Shown piece by piece: positions 7,759 through 16,536 of a stretch of DNA of 64,000 nt. The notes beneath the pieces were generated by a model. That model ran no database searches. It had not been told where the DNA came from and worked only from the letters and a program-made list of their open reading frames with translations. The first letter of the stretch is position 1; each line of letters opens with the position of its first letter. The translations under genes and the position numbers were made by a program. Location: contig CALXAH010000004.1 of NCBI GenBank assembly GCA_944386225.1, positions 95,439-159,438 of the forward strand, written 5' to 3'. The stretch comes from an uncultured Gemmiger sp. (GTDB lineage: Bacteria > Bacillota > Clostridia > Oscillospirales > Ruminococcaceae).

Positions 7759-8961
7759 ATGGATCTGAAAGGCAAGACCGTGGTGCTGGCCCTGACCGGC
7801 GGCATCGCGGCATACAAAATCGCCACCCTGGCCAGTATGCTGGTGAAGCAGAAAGCCACGGTGCTGGTGCTGATGACTGAAAACGCCACCCGCTTTATCG
7901 CGCCGCTGACCTTTGAGGCACTGACCGGTACCCGCTGCATGGTGGACACCTTTGACCGCAGCTTCTCCTTTGAGATCGAGCATGTGGCGGTGGCCGACCG
8001 GGCCGACCTGGTGCTGGTGGCCCCGGCCAGCGCCAACGTGATCGCCAAGATGGCAAACGGCATTGCCGACGATATGCTCACCACCACCGTGCTGGCCTGC
8101 CGGTGCCCCAAGCTGGTGGCCCCGGCCATGAACACCGGCATGTATGAAAATCCGGCCACCCAGGCCAATCTGGCCCGCCTGCGGGAGTACGGCGTGGAGG
8201 TGATCGACCCGGCCTGCGGGCGTCTGGCCTGCGGGGCGGTGGGCCCGGGCAAGATGCCCGAGCCCCAGCAGCTGCTGGAGCATATCCGGCGGCACCTGGC
8301 CTGCAAAAAGGATATGGCGGGGCTGCATCTGCTGGTGACCGCCGGCCCCACCCGGGAGGCGCTGGATCCGGTGCGGTTCATCACCAACCATTCCACCGGC
8401 CGCATGGGGTACGAACTGGCCCGGGCGGCGATGCTGCGGGGGGCGCAGGTGACCCTAGTGAGCGGCCCCACCGAACTGGAACCCCCGCCCTTTGTGGAGC
8501 TGGTGCGGGTGGAGAGTGCGGCGCAGATGCACGACGCGGTGATGGCGGCCGCGCCGGCGCAGGACGTGATCATCAAGGCGGCGGCGGTGGCGGACTACCG
8601 GCCCGCCCACACCGCCGGGGAAAAAATCAAGAAGAGCGGCACGGATCTGACGCTGGAACTGACCCGCACCCCGGACATCCTGGCCGAGCTGGGCGCAGCC
8701 CGGCGGCCGGGGCAGTTTTTGTGCGGCTTCGCCATGGAGACCCGGGATCTTCTGGACAACGCCCGGGCCAAGCTGGAGAAAAAGGGCGCGGACATGATCG
8801 TGGCCAACAGCCTGCGGGAGGCGGGCGCGGGCTTTGGCGGAACCACCAACCACGTGACCCTGGTGGAGCCCACCGGCTGCACCGAGCTGCCGCTGGCGGG
8901 CAAGGACGAGGTGGCCCACCGCATTCTGGACCGGATCCTGGCCCGGCGGGCTGAGGCGTAA
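7759..8961 (+). CDS. coaBC: Bifunctional phosphopantothenoylcysteine decarboxylase / phosphopantothenate-cysteine ligase
   Basis: This 400-aa cytoplasmic enzyme catalyses two steps of coenzyme A synthesis: ligation of cysteine to 4'-phosphopantothenate and decarboxylation of the product to 4'-phosphopantetheine. The N-terminal flavin-dependent CoaC half shows GGIAAYK, the PAMNTGMYENPAT substrate-binding motif and ACGAVGPGKMPEP, which holds the conserved Cys. The C-terminal CoaB half begins near residue 190 with TAGPTREALDPVRFITNHSTG split over the nucleotide site. Length matches the family. An AAGGAGG stands just upstream of the ATG. It is divergent from the two-component operon and seems monocistronic. 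Confidence 0.95.
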   Translation: MDLKGKTVVLALTGGIAAYKIATLASMLVKQKATVLVLMTENATRFIAPLTFEALTGTRCMVDTFDRSFSFEIEHVAVADRADLVLVAPASANVIAKMANGIADDMLTTTVLACRCPKLVAPAMNTGMYENPATQANLARLREYGVEVIDPACGRLACGAVGPGKMPEPQQLLEHIRRHLACKKDMAGLHLLVTAGPTREALDPVRFITNHSTGRMGYELARAAMLRGAQVTLVSGPTELEPPPFVELVRVESAAQMHDAVMAAAPAQDVIIKAAAVADYRPAHTAGEKIKKSGTDLTLELTRTPDILAELGAARRPGQFLCGFAMETRDLLDNARAKLEKKGADMIVANSLREAGAGFGGTTNHVTLVEPTGCTELPLAGKDEVAHRILDRILARRAEA

Positions 8962-9056
8962 ACGTTCTGTATCGAAACGGTGAAAACCGGCCCCGGGCGG
9001 TTGCGGGCCGCCGCGGGGGCGTGGTATACTGGACGCAACGGATTGGGGGGACGAGG

Positions 9057-9353
9057 ATGAAACACTATGCGCTGCGCTGTGCCGCCGCGGCGGCGCTCTG
9101 CCTGGTGCTGACCGGCTGCGGCAGACTGTCCGGCAGTTACAGCTGCGGGGAGGAGGGCGCGGACGTATTCACCTTCACCGGCCCGGATACCCTGACCCTC
9201 ACCTGCTACGACATGATCTACGGCTGCACCTACCAGCGCAAGGGGGATCAGCTGATCGTCACCTGCGAACTGTTCGGCACCGCCACCTACAGCTTTGAAA
9301 CCAAAGGCGAGGATCTGATCATCGACGGGGCGACCTACTCGCCGGTGGAGTAA
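9057..9353 (+). CDS. Small lipoprotein
   Basis: This 98-aa exported protein has a lipobox, LTGC, after a short basic-hydrophobic signal peptide (MKHYALRCAAAAALCLV), so Cys near residue 20 would be lipidated. The rest is a compact beta-rich domain with four further Cys. I use the ATG at 9057 because it follows GGGGGGACGAGG; an in-frame earlier start at 9021 lies in the promoter region and would spoil the signal peptide. A TGG-TATACT extended -10 lies at about 9020-9032. It is two bases upstream of the ATPase gene. Function unknown. Confidence 0.75.
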   Translation: MKHYALRCAAAAALCLVLTGCGRLSGSYSCGEEGADVFTFTGPDTLTLTCYDMIYGCTYQRKGDQLIVTCELFGTATYSFETKGEDLIIDGATYSPVE

Positions 9354-9355
9354 CC

Positions 9356-9871
9356 ATGGCCCGCACACTGTACCTGGTGGGCGGCCCCATGGGGGTGGGC
9401 AAAACCACCCTTTGCCGCCTGCTGGAGCACCGGCTGCCCGCCTGCGCGTTTCTGGACGGGGACTGGTGCTGGGAGATGAATCCTTTCGTGGTGAACGAGG
9501 AGACCCGCCGCATGGTGCTGGACAACATCGTGTATCTGCTCAACAGCTTCCTGCACTGTTCGGTGTACGAGAATGTGGTGTTCGGCTGGGTGCTGCATCT
9601 GCCCGAAACCTGGGCGGAGCTGGAAGCCCGGCTGGACACGGCGGGCTGGCGGGTGGTGCGCACCGTGCTGGTCTGTACGCCGGAGGAACTGCGCACCCGT
9701 CTGGAGGCGGACATTGCCGCCGGATGCCGTCAGCCGGATTGCATCCCCCGCGCCCTGGAGCGGCTGGAAAGCTGCCGCCGCCTGCCCGCGGCCTGGCAGC
9801 GGGATACCACCGGCCTGTCCCCTGCCCGCATTGCCGACCGGCTGCTGGCGAATACTTTGGAAAATCGGTAA
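9356..9871 (+). CDS. P-loop nucleotide-binding protein (small-molecule kinase-like)
   Basis: This 171-aa protein begins with a strand and a Walker A loop, GGPMGVGKTT, within the first 20 residues, followed by LDGDWCWEMNPF, as in small P-loop kinases where the DGD/D-x-D site binds substrate. It has the length and layout of shikimate/gluconate/chloramphenicol phosphotransferase-like kinases, but I see no motif that fixes the substrate. It starts two bases after the lipoprotein stop codon, and a bidirectional terminator follows directly. Confidence 0.65.
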   Translation: MARTLYLVGGPMGVGKTTLCRLLEHRLPACAFLDGDWCWEMNPFVVNEETRRMVLDNIVYLLNSFLHCSVYENVVFGWVLHLPETWAELEARLDTAGWRVVRTVLVCTPEELRTRLEADIAAGCRQPDCIPRALERLESCRRLPAAWQRDTTGLSPARIADRLLANTLENR

Positions 9872-9875
9872 AACA

Positions 9876-9916
9876 ACGCGCCCGTCCGGGGCAAAAAGCC
9901 CGGGCGGGCGCGTTTT
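9876..9916. terminator. Bidirectional terminator between convergent genes
   Basis: A long hairpin (arms about 9876-9890 and 9899-9913, one mismatch, loop with AAAAA) is flanked by A-rich sequence on the left and TTTTA on the right. It serves the kinase-like gene on the plus strand and the Pro/Ala-tailed protein on the minus strand. Confidence 0.8.
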
Positions 9917-9922
9917 ACTGTG

Positions 9923-10387
9923 TTATTCCCAGGGCGGCGCGTCGGGGTTCGGCGCGGCCGGGGCGGGCGTTTCGGGCTGGGGTGCCGCTGCTTCGGGCGC
10001 GGGGGCCGGTTCGGCCGGCGGCTGGGTTTGCGGCTGCGCGGGTTCTTCCGCGGCCTGGGGTTCTTCGGGCTCTTCCGGTTTCACCCAGGGCTCGGAATCC
10101 AGAATGTTCCAGCCGATGGCCTTCCAGTGGCGGGGCCGGGCGTAGAACTGATCCTCCACCCAGGCTTTCGCCGCCGCCAGACCCTCCTCATTCCGGGAAA
10201 AGCTCTCCCGCACCTTCAGCGCGTCGTCGGTCTTTTCCAGGCACCAGGGATTGGGCCACACCACCGCCCCGATGCTCTCGTCGTCCATCGTAAAAGCATA
10301 CCGCATGCCGCTGTGGCTGCCGGTGTAGATCTTGTTGCATTTCAGATACAGAAAGCCCGGCACAAAGGCAAAGGTCTCCCGTTCCAT
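9923..10387 (-). CDS. Hypothetical protein with Pro/Ala/Glu-rich tail
   Basis: This 154-aa protein has a globular N-terminal part of about 105 residues (with MRYAFTMDDESIGAVVWPNPW and several Trp) and then a low-complexity tail of PEEP, AQPQ and APAP runs, ending DAPPWE. There is no signal peptide or membrane helix. An AGGGGGAAATGCC stretch provides a ribosome binding site. It may share an operon with the upstream metallophosphoesterase gene (27-base gap). Function not recognised. Confidence 0.6.
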   Translation of the reverse strand: MERETFAFVPGFLYLKCNKIYTGSHSGMRYAFTMDDESIGAVVWPNPWCLEKTDDALKVRESFSRNEEGLAAAKAWVEDQFYARPRHWKAIGWNILDSEPWVKPEEPEEPQAAEEPAQPQTQPPAEPAPAPEAAAPQPETPAPAAPNPDAPPWE

Positions 10388-10414
10388 GGCATTTCCCCCT
10401 TTTTGCGTGTTCCT

Positions 10415-11626
10415 TTATTGTAGCGGGTTTTCGGTTTCGGGGCAAGGGCCGAAGGCCACATCCAGCACCAGCACCTCGCTGCAGGTGCCCACCCGCATGG
10501 GCGGGCCCCAGGCCCCCGCCCCGCTGGTGGTGACCAGCCAGCCGCGGCCGTGGCGGCGGATTCCGCCCGGGTTGTGCCACAGCAGGTGCATCAGCCAGTT
10601 GGCGGGCCACAGCTGCCCGTCGTGGGTGTGACCGCAGAGCACCAGATCCGCCCCCGCGTCGGCCAGGGCCCGGTCCTCCCGGGGCTGGTGATCCAGCACG
10701 AAAATGGGCGCGGCCGCGTCCAGCCCGGCCAGCAGTTCTTCCGGCGCGGCCCGGCGCAGCCCGGCCCGGCGGGCCATCCCCCGGTCGGCCCGGCCCGCCA
10801 GCTGCACCCCGCAGCCCAGCTGCGCCGTCTCCTCGCAGAGCATCCGGATACGGGCCTTGTCCAGAAACGCCTCAAACCGGCCGTCCTGCCCCGGCCGCCC
10901 CACCGAGAATCCCGCCAGCAGTTCTTCCGGCAGGTCGTGGTTGCCCCAGCAGGCCCACACGCCCCACCGGGGCCGCAGCTGGGCCAGCAGCCGGGCGGCC
11001 TCGGCCGGCTCCTCAATGTCGTCAAAGCAGTTGTCGAACAGATCCCCCGCAATGCACACCAGATCCGGCTTTTCCGCCCGGATCGCCGCGCAGAGCCGCC
11101 GCAGCCCGGCCAGCCCCAGGTTGCTGCCCAGATGCAGGTCGGCCACCAGCGCCACCCGCAGCCGGGGCGTTTCGCAGGGCTTTTCTATATGGATCGCCCG
11201 GCGGCGGATCCGCAGCTTTTTCGCCTGGCGGCAGCCCCACAAGCAAAGCAGCAGATCCGCCGCCAGCGCCAGGCTGCCCGCCGCTGCCAGCACCCGGGTG
11301 CGCAGGATTTCCGGCAAAGCGGCGTACCAGGCGCAGCGCACCACGATCTCCCGGCACAGGGCAAACGCCCCCGTCAGCAGAAAGCCGTACAGCATAAAGG
11401 CCAGCCAGACGCCGCAGGCCCGGTGCAGCCCGCGGCGCAGCGGGCCTTTGCGGGCCAGAAACGCCCACACCGGGCTGACCGCCCACAGCCAGAACACAAC
11501 CAGCGCCGCCGCCCCTGCCGCCAGGGCGGTGAGCGGCCAGCCCCAGGCGGTGAGCCACCGCAGCAGCCAGACACTCAGATACAGGTTCCCGGCCAGATAG
11601 GCAAGGCCGGCAAAAAACAAAGCCAT
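10415..11626 (-). CDS. Membrane-anchored metallophosphoesterase (YkuE-like)
   Basis: This is a 403-aa calcineurin-like phosphoesterase. Three to four membrane helices fill residues 1-135. The catalytic domain shows the full dimetal motif set: DLHLGSN (D-x-H), GDLFDN (G-D-x-x-D), WGNHDLP (G-N-H-D), and the late LVLCGHTHDGQLWP (G-H-x-H). The GHTHDGQ ending is typical of the YkuE/YaeI group, some of which act on UDP-diacylglucosamine or other membrane substrates. Which substrate applies here cannot be told from sequence. Confidence 0.88.
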   Translation of the reverse strand: MALFFAGLAYLAGNLYLSVWLLRWLTAWGWPLTALAAGAAALVVFWLWAVSPVWAFLARKGPLRRGLHRACGVWLAFMLYGFLLTGAFALCREIVVRCAWYAALPEILRTRVLAAAGSLALAADLLLCLWGCRQAKKLRIRRRAIHIEKPCETPRLRVALVADLHLGSNLGLAGLRRLCAAIRAEKPDLVCIAGDLFDNCFDDIEEPAEAARLLAQLRPRWGVWACWGNHDLPEELLAGFSVGRPGQDGRFEAFLDKARIRMLCEETAQLGCGVQLAGRADRGMARRAGLRRAAPEELLAGLDAAAPIFVLDHQPREDRALADAGADLVLCGHTHDGQLWPANWLMHLLWHNPGGIRRHGRGWLVTTSGAGAWGPPMRVGTCSEVLVLDVAFGPCPETENPLQ

Positions 11627-11716
11627 AGGTTTCCTCTTTCCCGCCCGCGGCCACTGGCGCGGGCGCTGATTCTATGATACCATACTCTATGCAAAGAGCA
11701 AAGGAGGGGGAATGGA

Positions 11717-13042
11717 ATGGAACTGACCCTGAGCCCGGCGGCCGCCGGGGTGCTGGCCGGGCTGGAAGCGGCGGGCTTCCGGGCCTGGGTGGTGGGCGGC
11801 TGCGTGCGGGACGCGCTGCGGGGCGAATCCCCCCACGACTGGGACGTGTGCACCGACGCCCGCCCCGAACAGGTGGAAGCCTGCTTTGCCCGCACCCTGC
11901 CCACCGGCCTTGCCCACGGCACCGTGACGGTGCTGTGGGACCACACACCGGTAGAGGTGACCACCCTGCGGGCCGAGAGCGGCTATTCCGACGGGCGGCG
12001 GCCGGATCATGTGGAGTTTGTCACCGACCTGAACCGGGATCTGGCCCGGCGGGATTTTACCGTAAACGCCATGGCCTGGAACCCCCGCACCGGGCTGGCC
12101 GATCCTTTCAATGGCCGGGCCGATCTGGCGGCGGGGGTGCTGCGGGCGGTGGGGCAGCCGGACGCCCGCTTTTCCGAGGACGCGCTGCGCATCCTGCGGG
12201 GGCTTCGGTTTGCCGCCCGGCTGGGCTTTGATATCGAGCCGGCCACCGCCCGGGCCATGGAGCGGCAGGCCCCGCGCCTGCGGGCCATCGCGCCGGAGCG
12301 GGTGCAGGCCGAACTGGACGGCCTTGTGCTGGGCGCGGCGGCGGAAAAGGTGCTGGCCCGCTGGCCCGCGGTGCTGGAACCGGTGCTGCCGGAGATCGCC
12401 CCGGCGGTGGGCTTTGACCAGCACAACCATCATCATTGTCTCGACGTGTGGGGGCATACCGCCCGGGCGGTGGGTTCGGCCGCGGCGGACCGGGCGGTGC
12501 GGCTGACCATGCTGCTGCACGATCTGGGCAAGCCGGATTGCTTTTCCCGGGGGCCGGACGGGGTGGGCCATTTTTACGGCCACGCCCAGCACAGCGCCGA
12601 ACTGGCTCAGACCATCCTGACCCGCCTGCGGTACGACAACGACACCCGGGACCGGGTGGTGCGGCTGGTGCGGCTGCACGACGCGCCGCTGCCGGTGGAG
12701 GAAAAGACCGCCCGGCGGCTGCTGAACCGGCTGGGCGAGCAGGACACCCGGGCGCTGATCGCGGTGCACCGGGCGGATACCCTGGCCCTGGCCCCCGCCT
12801 GGCATGGCCGGCTGGCGGAACTGGACGCGCTGGAAATCCTGCTGGATGAGCAGCTGGCACAAGACGCCTGCTTCTCCCTGCGGCAGCTGGCGGTGAACGG
12901 CCGGGACGTGCTGGCCGCCGGGGCGGCGCCCGGCCCGGCGGTGGGCCGGGCGCTGGACGCGCTGCTGCAGCGGGTGCTGGCGGGCGAAATCCCCAACGAC
13001 CGGGCGATGCTGCTGGCGGAACTGCCAAAGTATCTGGAATAA
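11717..13042 (+). CDS. cca: CCA tRNA nucleotidyltransferase with HD domain
   Basis: This 441-aa class II nucleotidyltransferase adds or repairs the 3' CCA of tRNA. Its head domain shows VVGGCVRDAL, the metal-binding DWDVCTD pair and the downstream RRDFTVNAMAW motif; the neck follows with RALRF-type residues (LRILRGLRFAARLG). A C-terminal HD phosphohydrolase domain shows QHNHHHCLDVWGHT and LLHDLGKP. Poly(A) polymerase activity cannot be excluded because the two families share these motifs. The ATG at 11717 follows AAGGAGGGGG. A terminator follows directly. Confidence 0.9.
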   Translation: MELTLSPAAAGVLAGLEAAGFRAWVVGGCVRDALRGESPHDWDVCTDARPEQVEACFARTLPTGLAHGTVTVLWDHTPVEVTTLRAESGYSDGRRPDHVEFVTDLNRDLARRDFTVNAMAWNPRTGLADPFNGRADLAAGVLRAVGQPDARFSEDALRILRGLRFAARLGFDIEPATARAMERQAPRLRAIAPERVQAELDGLVLGAAAEKVLARWPAVLEPVLPEIAPAVGFDQHNHHHCLDVWGHTARAVGSAAADRAVRLTMLLHDLGKPDCFSRGPDGVGHFYGHAQHSAELAQTILTRLRYDNDTRDRVVRLVRLHDAPLPVEEKTARRLLNRLGEQDTRALIAVHRADTLALAPAWHGRLAELDALEILLDEQLAQDACFSLRQLAVNGRDVLAAGAAPGPAVGRALDALLQRVLAGEIPNDRAMLLAELPKYLE

Positions 13043-13074
13043 AAAACAGGCGTGCCGCCCGGCACGCCTGTTTT
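13043..13074. terminator. Bidirectional terminator
   Basis: A perfect 14-bp hairpin (arms 13043-13056 and 13061-13074) has AAAA and TTTT ends, between the convergent cca gene and the large oxidoreductase gene. Confidence 0.9.
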
Positions 13075-13094
13075 CGGTTGTGGATGGGAAAGGA

Positions 13095-15683
13095 TCAGCA
13101 GGTGGCGCCGCCCTTCAGATGCTTCTGGGCCGCCAGGTTTTCCTGCTTGCGGGCCAGCAGATCGTCGCTCAGCAGCTGCGCCTGCACCGATTCAAAGCCC
13201 AGCCGGGCGATGGTGTCGGCAAAGCGTTCGCCGGTGATGCCCTGTTCGCGGAAGAGCAGGATGGCCTTCTCCACCACGTTCAGTACCTCTTCCTTGCTGG
13301 TGAACACCTTGTCCAGCGCGTGGCCCTGGGCCACTTTCTTGCCCCAGCGGCCGCCCACATAGATCTTGTAGCCGTTGGTCTCGCTGGTCAGCGCGCCGAA
13401 GGGGCACTTGCCCACGCAGCGGCCGCAGTGGTTGCAGGCATCCGGATCAATCTGGATCTTGCCGTCCTTCATCTGGGCCACCTGGATGGGGCAGGCGCCC
13501 TCCACCTGGCAGACCTTGCAGCCGCGGCATTTGTCCGGATCGATCTGGGGCACCCGCTGGCCGATGATGCCCAGGTCGTTCAGATCGGGCTTGACGCAGT
13601 TGTTCGGGCAGCCGCCCACCGCGATCTTGAACTTGTGGGGCAGCTTCACGCCGGCGTAGCCGTGGTAGAACCGCTCGTGGATCTCCTCGGACAGGGCAAA
13701 GGTGTCGATCAGGCCGTACTGGCAGGTCGTGCCCTTGCAGGACACCACCGGCCGCACCTTGCTGCCGGTGCCGCCGGTCTCCAGCCCGTACTGGGCCAGG
13801 TACTCCCGCAGCGGCTCAATGTTGGCGTAGGGCACGCCCTGGATCTCCAGGGTCAGGCGGCTGGTCATGGTGATGGCGCCGCTGCCGTACAGGGCGGCAG
13901 CTTCCGAGATGGCCCGGCTTTCCTCGGCGGTGATCTTGCCGTTGCGGGTGATCACGCGGCCGTTGAAGCAGTCCGGGGTGTTCTTGTCATGCAAAAAGCC
14001 CAGGGCCTTTACCCGGGTGATGTCTTCGGGGGAGACGGTGGTCTTGACCCCTTCCACCTTCACATCGTTGAAGAAGGTGGCGCCCTCCAGCACGCGGGTG
14101 TTGGTGTAGCCCGCGGCCATCAGACGGCGCTGCAGCAGATAGGCACGGCGGCCCTTGGCGCAGACCAGCAGCAGCTTTTCGTCCTTGTCCAGCCCCTCCA
14201 CCGGGCCGTTGACCTTGGTCAGATCCACCCAGCGGGCGCCGGGGATGACCGGCTGGGCGTTGGCGTCCACCACCGTCCAGCCCTTGGCCTCGCCGGCGGC
14301 GTACTGGGCGGGGGTCATGCTGCACATGGCACCGCACAGCTTGTTGCCCAGCACATACACCGCCTGCACAAAGGGATGGATGGCGGTGGAGAAGGGCGGC
14401 GCGTAGGCCAGATCCAGCCCGTCCAGATCCTCCAGCCGGGCGTTCAGGGCGATGCCGGTCACCGCCACGTCGATCATCTTGTCCACCGCGCCGGGGCCCA
14501 GCACCTGGGCGCCCAGCAGCTTGTGGGTGGCCTTGTCCGCCACCAGCTTGGTCACAAACCAGGCGGAATCGGGATAATAGTGGGCCTTGTCGTCGCTCAC
14601 GGCCAGGGCGGTCTCCACATCGTAGCCCGCCTGTTTGGCCTGGGCCTCGGTCAGACCGGTGCGGGCGGCGTTCAGCCCGCCCGGCAGCTTCACCACGCCG
14701 GTGCCCAGCACGCCGGGATACCGCCCGGCCTCGCCCGCCAGCACCCGGGCCAGGGTGCGGCCCTCGTAGTTGGCGGAGGAGCCCATGGCCGACCACTGGC
14801 GCTCGCCGGTGATGCGGTTCTTGACCATCACGCAGTCGCCCGCGGCGTACACGTCCGGCAGGCTGGTGCGCAGCCGCTCGTCCACCAGGATGGTGCCCTT
14901 GAACATCTCCATGCCGGTGTCCGCCAGCCAGGCGGTGTTGGGGCGCACGCCCACGCTCAGCACCACCAGATCGGCGGGCAGGGTTCCGGCGGCGGTGCTC
15001 ACGCCGGTGGCCGCGCCGTCCGCGGTGAGGATCTCCTCCACCTTCACGCCGGTCAGCACCCGCAGCCCGGCCTCCTGCAGCTGTTTGCGGGCAAAGGCGG
15101 CCATCTCCGGATCCAGCACATTGGGCATGATCTGGCCCGCCATCTCGGCCACCGTCACCGATACCTTCTTCTCCATCAGGTTCTCGGCGATCTCCAGGCC
15201 GATGAAACCGGCGCCCACCACAACGGCCCGGCGCACCGGCTTTTCTTCCACATAGCGGCGCAGGCCCTCCGCGTCGTCGGGGGTGCGCAGGCAGTATACG
15301 CCCCGGCTCTCCACGCCGGGCAGCGGCGGCACCGCCGGGGAGGCGCCGGTGGCGATCACGCAGGCGTCATAGGCAAATTCGCTCTCGGAACCGTCGCTCA
15401 GATCCCGGGCGGTCACGGTATGGGCGGCGGCATCCAGACGGATAGCCTCCATGCCGGTGCGCACCTCCACCCCGGTCAGTGCCGAATAGGAGGCGGGGGT
15501 GTTCACGATCAGCTGCTCCCGGCTGGGGATGGCCCCGCTTACATAGTAGGGCAGGCCGCAGCCCGCGTAGGAAATGTCCTTGTCCTTGGCCAGGATGGTC
15601 ACCCGGGCATCGGGAACCATGCGCTTGAGCTTCGCGGCCGTTTTGGTACCGGCTGCCACACCGCCGATGATCAGTACGTTCAT
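13095..15683 (-). CDS. Fusion: CoA-disulfide/persulfide reductase, rhodanese, siroheme reductase, 2x[4Fe-4S] ferredoxin
   Basis: This 862-aa protein joins four modules. Residues 1-450 are an FAD/NAD(P) disulfide oxidoreductase (GGVAAG at 7-12, single active-site C42 in SYAGCGLPYY, second GAGFIGLE nucleotide site), matching CoA-disulfide reductase and NADH-dependent persulfide reductase. About 455-540 is a rhodanese-like domain with its loop Cys in VCAKGRR. About 560-730 is a sulfite/nitrite reductase-type siroheme [4Fe-4S] domain with SCKGTTCQYG and GGCPNNC. About 740-790 is a two-cluster ferredoxin (CRGCKVCQVEGACP, CNHCGRCVGKCP). Electrons could pass from NAD(P)H through FAD and the clusters to a sulfur substrate bound by the rhodanese or siroheme. 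That path is inferred. The gene is flanked by terminators and stands alone. Confidence 0.88.
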   Translation of the reverse strand: MNVLIIGGVAAGTKTAAKLKRMVPDARVTILAKDKDISYAGCGLPYYVSGAIPSREQLIVNTPASYSALTGVEVRTGMEAIRLDAAAHTVTARDLSDGSESEFAYDACVIATGASPAVPPLPGVESRGVYCLRTPDDAEGLRRYVEEKPVRRAVVVGAGFIGLEIAENLMEKKVSVTVAEMAGQIMPNVLDPEMAAFARKQLQEAGLRVLTGVKVEEILTADGAATGVSTAAGTLPADLVVLSVGVRPNTAWLADTGMEMFKGTILVDERLRTSLPDVYAAGDCVMVKNRITGERQWSAMGSSANYEGRTLARVLAGEAGRYPGVLGTGVVKLPGGLNAARTGLTEAQAKQAGYDVETALAVSDDKAHYYPDSAWFVTKLVADKATHKLLGAQVLGPGAVDKMIDVAVTGIALNARLEDLDGLDLAYAPPFSTAIHPFVQAVYVLGNKLCGAMCSMTPAQYAAGEAKGWTVVDANAQPVIPGARWVDLTKVNGPVEGLDKDEKLLLVCAKGRRAYLLQRRLMAAGYTNTRVLEGATFFNDVKVEGVKTTVSPEDITRVKALGFLHDKNTPDCFNGRVITRNGKITAEESRAISEAAALYGSGAITMTSRLTLEIQGVPYANIEPLREYLAQYGLETGGTGSKVRPVVSCKGTTCQYGLIDTFALSEEIHERFYHGYAGVKLPHKFKIAVGGCPNNCVKPDLNDLGIIGQRVPQIDPDKCRGCKVCQVEGACPIQVAQMKDGKIQIDPDACNHCGRCVGKCPFGALTSETNGYKIYVGGRWGKKVAQGHALDKVFTSKEEVLNVVEKAILLFREQGITGERFADTIARLGFESVQAQLLSDDLLARKQENLAAQKHLKGGATC

Positions 15684-15796
15684 GGTCTTTCTCCTTTTTT
15701 GTATGAATCAGCCGCCGGGCGGAGTTGTCCGGCGGCGCGGGGATCATGCCTCTATTATAGCGAATCTGCCGGAAAGTAAAAGGGGAAAATTCCGGT

Positions 15797-16525
15797 TCAG
15801 TGCCGCTGGTCGGTCAGGGAATACATCTCGCAGAAGCGGGCCGCAAAGGAGGGTTCCCGGCCGCCCGCGTACAGGTGGGAGGTATCCCCGAAAGCCCCCA
15901 TCCGGAAATAGGCCTGGCCCTCCCGGCGTTCCTCGGTCACCAGGGTGGTCACCGAGGAGGGGGCGGCGCAGGTGCCGTGCCACAGGATCATGGGCGAAAC
16001 GTTCAGCAGCCGGCTCAGCAGCACGCACTCCACCCCGAAATGGCAGAACAGCACCACCGTGTCGGTGTTCGGGCGTTCGGCCCGGTAGAATTCCCCCTGG
16101 CGGGGATAGCCGTGGGCTGCCAGCAGCGCGTCCAGCCCGTCGGTGACGGCCTTGTACTTCTCCGCCACGCCGCCCGCCTGCATCACCGCCGGGTCAAACC
16201 AGGCATGCCGGTCAAAAAAGCGGGGTTCGGCGGTCCAGTCGGCGGGCATCCAGTCCCAGGTCACGCTGTCCGCGTCCGGCTTGTTGGGCTTGCGGATGGG
16301 CGCGTCGAACTCCCGCAGCCAGGGGCACTCGGTGGCGGTGCGGCCCATCTTCCGCAGGGTCAGGGAGGCGGTGTCCTTCGCCCGGCCCAGCGGAGAAACA
16401 TAAAAGGCCGCCACATCCAGGCGGCTCAGCCGGTCGGCCAGCAGGGCGGCCTCCTGCCAGCCGGTGGGGGTCAGCGAGTCGATGGAATAGTCCGGGTCGG
16501 CGTGACGCACGATCAGCAGCTTCAT
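15797..16525 (-). CDS. Histidine phosphatase superfamily protein
   Basis: This 242-aa protein has the RHG-type start LLIVRHADPDY (catalytic His after R), where HG is replaced by HA, plus SPLGRAKDTA with the second Arg and a late CHFGVECVL with the second His. It is longer than simple cobalamin phosphatases. The start is the ATG at 16525 behind GGGAGG; the frame continues upstream only as a shadow of the GtrA gene. It lies 11 bases after the GtrA stop codon, so they may be cotranscribed. The phosphorylated substrate is not known. Confidence 0.82.
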   Translation of the reverse strand: MKLLIVRHADPDYSIDSLTPTGWQEAALLADRLSRLDVAAFYVSPLGRAKDTASLTLRKMGRTATECPWLREFDAPIRKPNKPDADSVTWDWMPADWTAEPRFFDRHAWFDPAVMQAGGVAEKYKAVTDGLDALLAAHGYPRQGEFYRAERPNTDTVVLFCHFGVECVLLSRLLNVSPMILWHGTCAAPSSVTTLVTEERREGQAYFRMGAFGDTSHLYAGGREPSFAARFCEMYSLTDQRH

Positions 16526-16536
16526 GGGTACCTCCC

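Noticed and set aside
7559-7813. N-terminal extension of the response regulator
   Set aside because: The extra 85 residues would overlap the coaBC start and the divergent promoters. The ATG at 7558 has a proper GGAGGTG site and begins the receiver fold correctly.
13080-15779. An 899-codon plus-strand frame opposite the sulfur oxidoreductase fusion
   Set aside because: It is a shadow of the recognised minus-strand gene. The His/Gly/Ala-rich product and lack of a binding site argue against coding.
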